Shown piece after piece: positions 25,718-31,343 of a stretch of DNA of 46,266 nucleotides. The stretch spans positions 1-46,266 of the forward strand of contig JANYKU010000007.1 of NCBI GenBank assembly GCA_025358075.1, written 5' to 3'. The notes under the pieces were generated by a model. The model had not been told where the DNA came from, made no database searches, and was given only the letters and a program-made list of their open reading frames with translations. The DNA comes from Ilumatobacteraceae bacterium. Its GTDB lineage: Bacteria; Actinomycetota; Acidimicrobiia; Acidimicrobiales; Ilumatobacteraceae. The position numbers were made by a program, and so were the translations under genes. Within the stretch, counting starts at the first letter, position 1; each line of letters starts with the position of its first letter.

Positions 25718-26077
25718 GTGATCACCACCAATCTCCTCCCCAACGGTGATGTCCTCGTCACTTTCGTGATCGACGATGATCGCCCCGTCTCAGTCGTTGG
25801 CAACTTCAACGATTGGGATCCCTACCGCGATCCGTTCGTCGAGGAAATCGACGGACGGCGCTACGTCACCGTGTCCCTCCCCGCCGACACGGTGGCGTGC
25901 TTCCGCTATCTCGCCCTGAGTGGCGAGTTCTACGACGACCCCGACGCCGACCGCCTGGAGCCGAATGGCTACGGCCAGACCCACAGCGTCCTTGACCAAT
26001 CGCTGCGCAGCGATGCCATCCGCAGCGATCCCGAAGCTGATTTGCGGCACGACCGGCAACCGTCTCCGGTCAGGTGA
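25718..26077 (+). CDS. Isoamylase early-set (CBM48-like) domain protein
   Basis: This 119-residue protein consists of one immunoglobulin-like CBM48/early-set domain: VTFVIDDDRPVSVVGNFNDW, DPFVEEIDGRRYVTVSLPA and FRYLALSGEFYDDPDAD. Stand-alone versions occur in many actinobacteria; a glycogen-binding role is expected from the fold only. GTG 25718 has AAAGGA 6 nt upstream; GTG 25691 is an alternative. It is likely controlled by the CTTCAG operator together with the protease gene. It ends one base before the convergent TetR gene. Confidence 0.8.
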   Translation: MITTNLLPNGDVLVTFVIDDDRPVSVVGNFNDWDPYRDPFVEEIDGRRYVTVSLPADTVACFRYLALSGEFYDDPDADRLEPNGYGQTHSVLDQSLRSDAIRSDPEADLRHDRQPSPVR

Positions 26078-26968
26078 CTAGGGGCGTCGGTCGCTGAGAC
26101 TCGACTCGAAGCCGTCCACGAGGCGGGCGAGGTTGCGGTCGAAGCGTCCGGCGCCTCTGGCGTGGGTGTGGATCCGCGACCAGAGGCGCTCGAGGCCGAC
26201 CTCCGACACCATTCCGGCGAGTGCCGGATAGTCGTCGTCGATCAGCAACGCGCCGATGTAGTCGACCATCTCGGCATCGTTGGCATCGCCCGCGAGGTTG
26301 TTGCGCTCGTGCAGACAGAACCCAAAGACGTATTCGTCGACGACCGTGATGAGATCCAACTTGTCCTCGAAGCTCGCCTCCAGCGAGGCCAACGCCTGCC
26401 ATGACTGATCGAAGTGGCGCATCGCATTGGGTCCGATGCTGGGATCGTCGGTGATGTCGAGGACCCACGGATGACGGCGCAACGCATCGCGAGTGCGTCG
26501 GGCAACGAGCGTGATGCCCGCGCGCCAATCGCGGGGCAAGCGTTGACCGGGCGGCACGACGACCTCACCCAGGAAGGCATCGACGACGAGCGTGAGCAAC
26601 TCGTCCTTGGTGCGCACGTAGTGATACAGCGTCATCGTTCCGGCGTCGAGCTCGGCGGCGAGCCGGCGCATCGACACGGCCTCGAACCCTTCGGCGTCGG
26701 CGATGCGAATCGCCGCCGCGGCGATGTCGCTGCGGTTGAACCGTGGCTTCCTGCTTCCGCGGTCGGTCCTGGTCCACACGTCGATGGTTTCGAGGTGCGC
26801 TGCCAGACGGTCGAGCGTCTCGGCGTGCTTGGCACTCTTGACTGCGACCTTGTCGGCCTGCTGAGCGATCTTGGCGTCGATCTTCTCGGTTGCCTTGTCG
26901 AGGACGAACTGCCGAACGGCGTCGCTGGTCGGTGACACCGGTCGCTTCGGCGAATTGTCCCTTGCCAT
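26078..26968 (-). CDS. TetR/AcrR-family transcriptional regulator
   Basis: This 296-residue protein has an unusual N-terminal helical arm of about 70 residues with alanine/lysine-rich heptads. The TetR helix-turn-helix follows (FNRSDIAAAAIRIADAEGF, then MRRLAAELDAGTMTLYHYV), then a TetR_C ligand-binding region. It is divergent from a DrrAB-like exporter, and three operator palindromes cover the shared promoter. It therefore very likely represses the exporter and itself, with release by an exported compound. Confidence 0.9.
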   Translation of the reverse strand: MARDNSPKRPVSPTSDAVRQFVLDKATEKIDAKIAQQADKVAVKSAKHAETLDRLAAHLETIDVWTRTDRGSRKPRFNRSDIAAAAIRIADAEGFEAVSMRRLAAELDAGTMTLYHYVRTKDELLTLVVDAFLGEVVVPPGQRLPRDWRAGITLVARRTRDALRRHPWVLDITDDPSIGPNAMRHFDQSWQALASLEASFEDKLDLITVVDEYVFGFCLHERNNLAGDANDAEMVDYIGALLIDDDYPALAGMVSEVGLERLWSRIHTHARGAGRFDRNLARLVDGFESSLSDRRP

Positions 26969-26990
26969 GTCGTACAGCGTACTGCTAAAG
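26962..26990 (+). promoter_or_regulatory. Promoter of the DrrAB-like exporter
   Basis: TTGCCA (26962-26967) and TAAAGT (26985-26990) are separated by exactly 17 bp. The start codon at 27002 lies 11 nt after the -10, so the message is leaderless or has only a few leader bases. Operator O1 fills the -10/-35 spacer. Confidence 0.6.
26970..26984. promoter_or_regulatory. TetR operator O1
   Basis: TCGTACAGCGTACTG has the pattern TCGTAC-N3-GTACTG. It occupies the spacer between the -35 and -10 of the exporter promoter and lies next to the TetR start codon. Confidence 0.65.
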
Positions 26991-26994
26991 TTGG

Positions 26995-27009
26995 TCGTAC
27001 CATGTACGA
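26995..27009. promoter_or_regulatory. TetR operator O2 (perfect palindrome)
   Basis: TCGTACCATGTACGA is a perfect 6-bp palindrome with a 3-nt centre. It overlaps the probable transcription start and the ATG at 27002. Confidence 0.7.
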
Positions 27010-28021
27010 AACATCAGTACAGCATACGAAAGATTCGACGGGCACGAAGCGGTCCACACCTCCCTCTGATGGTGGCATCACCGCAACCGGTCTGGGCAAA
27101 CGCTTCGGAGACCTGTGGGCACTCCGCAACCTCGATCTGCGCGTCGAGCCCGGCACGGTGCTCGGCCTGCTGGGCCACAACGGCGCCGGCAAGACCACCG
27201 CCATCCGGATACTCACGACCCTCAGCCAACCGACGGAGGGCAGCGCCACGGTTGCCGGTCTCGACGTGGTGCGCGACAGCGCTGCAGTGCGCAACCGCAT
27301 CGGGGTGGCGTCGCAGCAGTCCACGGTCGACGGGTTGATGAGTGGCCGGCTCAACCTCCAAACCATCGGGCGTCTCCACGGCATGTCGAAGGCCGCGGCT
27401 CGCCAGCGTGGCGACGAGTTGCTCGAACAGCTCGACCTCACCGACTTCGCGACGGCGTTGGTGAAGACCTACTCCGGCGGCATGCGTCGGCGACTCGATG
27501 TCGCCGCCAGCCTGATGGGTGGTCCCGATGTGCTCTTCCTCGACGAGCCCACCACCGGGCTCGACCCGCGCAGCCGCGGCGACCTGTGGCAGATGCTCGC
27601 CGACCTCGTGCGAGAAGGCACCACCATCATCTTGACCACTCAATATCTCGAAGAGGCCGACCGGATGGCCGACGACATCGTCGTGCTCGACCATGGCGAA
27701 ACCGTTGCGCATGGCACCCCCGCCGAGCTCAAGGCGCGCATCGGCGACGATCGTCTCGACATCAAGGTCGCCGCGGCCGGCGAGCTCGTCGCCGCGGCCG
27801 GTGCCCTGTCGGCGTTCGCCGAGAGCGACGCCACGTTCGATACCGAACAGCTCGTCGTCACCGCCCCGATCAAGGCCGGCGTTCGAGTCATCGATGTGGT
27901 TCGAGCCCTCGACGAAGCAGGCATCGACGCCGTCGACATCACCCGGCGCGAGGCCACGCTCGACGACGTCTTCCTGGCACTGACCAGTGATCGCCACAAC
28001 CGCGAGGAGTTGACGGCATGA
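27002..28021 (+). CDS. DrrA-like ABC exporter ATP-binding protein
   Basis: This 339-residue ATPase belongs to the daunorubicin-resistance (DrrA) group: Walker A GHNGAGKTT, signature YSGGMRRRLD, Walker B VLFLDEPTTGLDPRSR and the C-terminal DrrA-type extension ending in REATLDDVFLALT. ATG 27002 is the only plausible in-frame start. It has no ribosome site and lies inside operator O2, so leaderless translation is likely. The first 25 residues are poorly conserved and partly encode operator O3. The stop overlaps the permease start (ATGA at 28018). It likely exports a hydrophobic compound sensed by the TetR protein. Confidence 0.92.
   Translation: MYETSVQHTKDSTGTKRSTPPSDGGITATGLGKRFGDLWALRNLDLRVEPGTVLGLLGHNGAGKTTAIRILTTLSQPTEGSATVAGLDVVRDSAAVRNRIGVASQQSTVDGLMSGRLNLQTIGRLHGMSKAAARQRGDELLEQLDLTDFATALVKTYSGGMRRRLDVAASLMGGPDVLFLDEPTTGLDPRSRGDLWQMLADLVREGTTIILTTQYLEEADRMADDIVVLDHGETVAHGTPAELKARIGDDRLDIKVAAAGELVAAAGALSAFAESDATFDTEQLVVTAPIKAGVRVIDVVRALDEAGIDAVDITRREATLDDVFLALTSDRHNREELTA
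27015..27029. promoter_or_regulatory. TetR operator O3, inside codons 5-10
   Basis: CAGTACAGCATACGA reads TCGTATGCTGTACTG on the minus strand and so matches O1 in reverse orientation at 14 or fewer changed positions allowed by the TCGTAY-N3-GTACTG pattern. It lies in the coding sequence of the ATPase, 20 bp centre to centre from O2. Confidence 0.55.
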
Positions 28022-28812
28022 GCAACACCCTGCTGACCGAATCGAGGATCTTCGCCCGCCGCAACCTCGAGCACATCCGTCAGGTGCCCGAAAAGCTGAC
28101 CAACGTCACCATCCAGCCGCTGATGTTCGTGCTGCTGTTCGCCTACGTCTTCGGCGGGGCGATCAAGGTCGGCGGCGGCGGATACAAGGAGTACCTGATC
28201 GGTGGCATCCTCATCCAAACCCTGGCCTTCGCCATGATGGGTCCGGCGATGTCGATCGCCACCGATCTCCAAGAGGGCGTCATCGATCGCTTCCGATCCC
28301 TGCCCTCACGGCGATCGGCCTACCTGTTGGGCCATTACATGGCCGAGATGCTCGGTTCACTCCTGACGATCGTCATCCTCCTCGGCACCGGGCTGATCGT
28401 CGGCTGGCGCACGCATGCGCCGTTCCTGCACGTCGTCGAGGCGTTGCTGCTACTGCTGGTGTTCGCCTCGGCGATCATCTGGATCGGTCTGTGGATGGGC
28501 ATCCTGGTGCGCTCGCCCGATGCCGTGATGGGTGTCGGGTTCGTCGTGGTGTTCCCGATCACCTTCATCTCCAACGCGTTCGTTCCGCTCGAATCGTTGC
28601 CGAACATCCTGCAGTGGGTGGCATCGGTCAACCCGGTCAGCGTGCTGATCGCTGCGGTGCGCACCCTGTTCGGCAACCCGGTCGCCCCGGTCACCAAGCA
28701 CGTCTGGCCGATCGACCATCCCGTCGGTGCGGCGTGGCTGTACAGCGTCGCGCTGGTCGTGTTGGGTTGGGTCATCGCCCAGCGTCGCTACCGGGCCCGC
28801 ACCACCGACTGA
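28018..28812 (+). CDS. DrrB-like ABC-2 permease
   Basis: This 264-residue protein has six membrane segments. It has the typical DrrB features: an RNLEHIRQVPEKLTN lead-in, QPLMFVLLFAYVFGGAI, and the late segment ISNAFVPLESLP followed by NPVSVLIAAVRTLFGNP. It is translationally coupled to the ATPase and under the same TetR operators. Confidence 0.92.
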   Translation: MSNTLLTESRIFARRNLEHIRQVPEKLTNVTIQPLMFVLLFAYVFGGAIKVGGGGYKEYLIGGILIQTLAFAMMGPAMSIATDLQEGVIDRFRSLPSRRSAYLLGHYMAEMLGSLLTIVILLGTGLIVGWRTHAPFLHVVEALLLLLVFASAIIWIGLWMGILVRSPDAVMGVGFVVVFPITFISNAFVPLESLPNILQWVASVNPVSVLIAAVRTLFGNPVAPVTKHVWPIDHPVGAAWLYSVALVVLGWVIAQRRYRARTTD

Positions 28813-28825
28813 GGTAGGCGTTCGG

Positions 28826-29734
28826 TCAGTTGGCCGAGCGACGCGGGTCGCGGCGAACCCACAGCAGCGTTGCGCCACCGAGCGCGAGCACCATGAGGGC
28901 AGCCAGCCCGGTGACCCCAGTCGGCGAACCGGTCCGGGGCAGCACTATGGAGGTGGGAACCGGTGAAATCGTTGTCGATGGCGCAACCGCGGCGGTCGTC
29001 GTGGTCGTCGTCGCCGGCGGAGCAAAGACTGCGCAGCCCGTCGGGGCGTTGATCACGTTGGCGTCGAGGGTGACTTCGCCGTTGCGGGCCAACAGGCGGC
29101 CGGTCACTGTTGCACCGGTGGTGGCTGCGATCGATGTCAGGGCCATCACGGTTCCGACGAAGGTCGAGCCGGTTCCGAGCGTCGCCGAGCTGACGACCTG
29201 CCAGAAGACGTTGCACGGATTGGCCTGGTTGATCAGTGTCACAACACTGCTCGAGCCCGTGATCAGCGTGCTGGCGGCTTGGAACACGAACGACGCGTTC
29301 GGGTCGTTCTGGCCATCGAGCGTGAGGGTTCGGGTCAGCGACATCGCACCGGCGCTGTAGACGCCGGTCGTCAGGGTCAGCCCGCTGAGGTCTGGCCCGG
29401 TCGCAACGACCGGCGTGCGACCGGCGGCGTCGTCGTACGCAGCCGTGAGATCGAGTTGCGCCTGCGCCGCCACCGCGTCGGTGACATGGAGCGTGCCGTT
29501 GTTGACGACCGCCGGCGGGAAGCCGACGACTGCACTGCCGGGGCTGAGCCCGACGTCGCCGCTGATGACGGACGACCCGGTGTTGGTCACCGTCTGACCT
29601 GCCAGGACGGCGAAGCTCGTGGCCGTCCCGAGGCCCACCGGGCCCTCGGCATGGGCGGGGGACACCACCGTGAACACCACCCCAACAGTGGCAACGACGA
29701 ACAGCCCTGCGATGCGTGAAATGCGAGCAGTCAT
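28826..29734 (-). CDS. DUF3494 (ice-binding-like) surface protein with sortase-type C-terminus
   Basis: This 302-residue protein starts at ATG 29734 with GGGAGG 9 nt upstream. A signal peptide ends at about SPAHA. The DUF3494 domain follows (LGTATSFAVLAGQTVTNTG, then SGDVGLSPGSAVVGF and DGQNDPNASFVFQ), a beta-solenoid fold shared with ice-binding proteins. A Thr/Pro-rich linker leads to LPRTG at residue 265, a hydrophobic segment and a basic RRDPRRSAN tail, the layout of a sortase substrate. Many DUF3494 proteins are adhesins rather than antifreeze proteins. No sortase gene is in the window. Confidence 0.88.
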   Translation of the reverse strand: MTARISRIAGLFVVATVGVVFTVVSPAHAEGPVGLGTATSFAVLAGQTVTNTGSSVISGDVGLSPGSAVVGFPPAVVNNGTLHVTDAVAAQAQLDLTAAYDDAAGRTPVVATGPDLSGLTLTTGVYSAGAMSLTRTLTLDGQNDPNASFVFQAASTLITGSSSVVTLINQANPCNVFWQVVSSATLGTGSTFVGTVMALTSIAATTGATVTGRLLARNGEVTLDANVINAPTGCAVFAPPATTTTTTAAVAPSTTISPVPTSIVLPRTGSPTGVTGLAALMVLALGGATLLWVRRDPRRSAN

Positions 29735-29742
29735 GATGGCCA

Positions 29743-29782
29743 GCCTCCCGAGGTCTAAGTGCATCGCCCGAGGTCTGGAGGC
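29743..29782 (-). promoter_or_regulatory. Leader inverted and direct repeats over the DUF3494 ribosome site
   Basis: GCCTCC (29743-29748) and GGAGGC (29777-29782) can pair and would trap the GGGAGG ribosome site of the DUF3494 gene. Between them CCCGAGGTCT occurs twice (29747-29756 and 29767-29776). Alternative pairings suggest translational control, but no known riboswitch consensus is seen. Confidence 0.3.
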
Positions 29783-29857
29783 ATTCGCGGTGACGATGCC
29801 ACCGCTGCTAGTGAGATCGTACACCCGGCTGTTCGAAACGGGCCAGGGACTTGTGGC

Positions 29858-29944
29858 CTAGTTGCCGGGGAGCTCGGCGCGTGCCGCGTGGTACAGGTAG
29901 TAGGTGTCGAGGTCGAGCTCTTCGGCCATCAAGTACTGCGTCAT
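29858..29944 (-). pseudogene. 28-codon scar of a YCII/sigma-factor gene pair
   Basis: A short minus-strand frame starts at ATG 29944 with AGGAG about 9 nt upstream. It reads MTQYLM, like the start of a YCII-family protein, and then LDLDTYYLYHAARAEL, like the conserved C-terminal segment of DUF6596-type ECF sigma factors (normally continuing LLRRLGR). These two genes are commonly neighbours in actinobacteria. The frame ends at TAG a few codons later. I interpret it as the footprint of a deletion that joined the start of one gene to the inside of the other. A genuine micropeptide is the alternative. Confidence 0.4.
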
Positions 29945-29999
29945 TTCGGTTCTCTCCTTGTTTCAGCGCTCGGCTTCCTGACTGACGCATACAGCCTTG

Positions 30000-30005
30000 T
30001 ATTAC
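30000..30005 (+). promoter_or_regulatory. Candidate -10 element of aac(2')
   Basis: TATTAC ends 11 nt before ATG 30017 and no Shine-Dalgarno lies between, so the transcript has a very short leader. TGACTG at 29979-29984 and CAGTCA at 30009-30014 form a 6-bp inverted repeat around it. Confidence 0.4.
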
Positions 30006-30016
30006 CATCAGTCACG

Positions 30017-30574
30017 ATGACAACCGATACGCCGACCAAGCGCTTCGACATCCAGATCGAACACACTTCGAAACTCGATCGCGACGTGCTGACAGCGTCC
30101 CGCGAGCTACTTGACCTGGTGTTCGACGGTGAAATGACCGACGCCGACTGGGAACACTCGCTCGGTGGGATGCACGCGATCGCCTGGCGGGGCGACGTGC
30201 TGGTCGGCCACGCGTCGGTGGCCCAGCGGCGGCTCGTGCACGGTGGGCTGGCCCTGCGCACCGGCTACGTCGAAGGCGTCGGCGTGCATCCGGCATGGCA
30301 ACGGCAGGGCGCCGGTGGCCAGATGATGGCGGCACTTGAACAGATCATCGAAGTTGCATACGACCTCGGCGCCCTCGGTGCCACCGACGAGGCCGTGAGC
30401 CTCTACCAACATCGCGGCTGGCTCAAGTGGCTGGGGCCAACCTCGGCGCTGACCCCCACCGGCATCGTTCGAACGATCGACGAGGACGGCTTCATCTACG
30501 TGCTGCCGGGCTCACACCCGTTGGACCTTCACGGCGAACTGGCCTGCGATTGGCGCGACGGAGATCTGTGGTGA
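30017..30574 (+). CDS. aac(2')-I: Aminoglycoside 2'-N-acetyltransferase, AAC(2')-I family
   Basis: This 185-residue GNAT enzyme follows the AAC(2')-I pattern from start to end: MTDADWEHSLGGMHAIAW, then VAQRRLVHGGLALRTGYVEG, WQRQGAGGQMM (the acetyl-CoA pyrophosphate loop), YQHRGWLKWLGPTS and a C-terminal CDWRDGDLW. Mycobacterial chromosomal homologues (AAC(2')-Ib to Ie) acetylate the 2'-amino group of aminoglycosides, and their natural role is debated. The chromosomal actinobacterial setting fits an intrinsic rather than acquired gene. Its stop overlaps the GTG of the CGNR gene, so the two are co-translated. Confidence 0.9.
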   Translation: MTTDTPTKRFDIQIEHTSKLDRDVLTASRELLDLVFDGEMTDADWEHSLGGMHAIAWRGDVLVGHASVAQRRLVHGGLALRTGYVEGVGVHPAWQRQGAGGQMMAALEQIIEVAYDLGALGATDEAVSLYQHRGWLKWLGPTSALTPTGIVRTIDEDGFIYVLPGSHPLDLHGELACDWRDGDLW

Positions 30575-31161
30575 CAATCGTCGACGTCGACGAGATGCCG
30601 ATCCTCGGCGAGCCGCTGCCCGTCGAGTTCGCCAACACTCTCTATGTCTCGGATGGCACGACCATCGACTTCCTCGGCACACCCGCGCTCATCAAGTCGT
30701 GGTTCGCTCTGGCATTCCCATCGGCCGAGTTGCCCGGCCGTCTCCGACGAGCCGATGCCGACGCGGTCCGCGATCTGCGCAACGTGATCCAGCGGATCCT
30801 TGGCGATCTCGTCGACGAGCGAGTCCCTGCCGCCGACGACGTTGCCGCGCTCAACAACACGGCCGCGCGAGCGCCCACCTTCCTGCGCCTCGACTGGAGC
30901 AATCCGACGGAACCGAATGTGACCGCTCAACACGGTGGCGACGCGTTCGACGCGACACTTGGGCACATCGCCTCCGAGACGATCGCGCTGGTGGCCGGGC
31001 GCACTCGGGTGCTGCTGCGGCGATGCGAAGGGCCGGGCTGCACGATGCTGTTCGTCAAGGCCCACCACAAGCGGCGATGGTGCCATCAGTCGTGCGGGCA
31101 TCGTGCCAGACAAGCGAGCTACTACCGGCGCACCCGGCTCGCCGGCGCCCGTCAGGTGTAA
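30571..31161 (+). CDS. CGNR zinc-finger (ABATE domain) transcriptional regulator
   Basis: This 196-residue protein starts at GTG 30571, overlapping the aac(2') stop, with GGAG 7 nt upstream. The N-terminal ABATE region (LPVEFANTLYVSDGTTIDFL, then LRRADADAVRDLRNVI) is followed by a C-terminal zinc finger, CEGPGCTMLFV and WCHQSCGHRARQASYYRR. The eponymous CGNR is CGHR here, a conservative variant. These proteins are thought to be stress-responsive regulators. Coupling to an aminoglycoside acetyltransferase suggests a linked resistance or stress role. Confidence 0.87.
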   Translation: MTIVDVDEMPILGEPLPVEFANTLYVSDGTTIDFLGTPALIKSWFALAFPSAELPGRLRRADADAVRDLRNVIQRILGDLVDERVPAADDVAALNNTAARAPTFLRLDWSNPTEPNVTAQHGGDAFDATLGHIASETIALVAGRTRVLLRRCEGPGCTMLFVKAHHKRRWCHQSCGHRARQASYYRRTRLAGARQV

Positions 31162-31228
31162 CCGTCGCGCGCACCCTCAAGCACGGGTCGCAGGCTACCG
31201 ATGGTTGAAAGTACGACCACTATGGGTA

Positions 31229-31337
31229 GCTAGCAGGGTGCTGAAGAACACCGATTTCGGTCCATTTCGCGATCCAGAACACCTGGTAGATCGATCGGCG
31301 AAGCGACCCGAGAGTCGATTTTCAGCACCCTGCTAGC
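31229..31337. mobile_element. 109-bp MITE-like element with 17-bp perfect terminal inverted repeats
   Basis: GCTAGCAGGGTGCTGAA at 31229-31245 is the exact reverse complement of TTCAGCACCCTGCTAGC at 31321-31337. The interior is only 75 bp, has no coding capacity, and includes a CCGA-TT-TCGG hairpin. The outer CTAG is palindromic and could be a target duplication, which would leave CAGGGTGCTGAA as the true end. GGTGCTGAA-type ends occur in several DDE insertion sequences; I cannot name the family. The right end stops 6 bp before the start codon of the secreted SGNH protein. Confidence 0.7.
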
Positions 31338-31343
31338 CAAGGA

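Noticed and set aside
29735-29840. Leader of the DUF3494 gene considered as a c-di-GMP riboswitch
   Set aside because: No GEMM-I or GEMM-II consensus elements could be matched; only a short stem and a direct repeat are visible.
31246-31320. Hidden small gene or transposase fragment inside the MITE-like element
   Set aside because: The interior is 75 bp with stops in all frames of interest and no motif.
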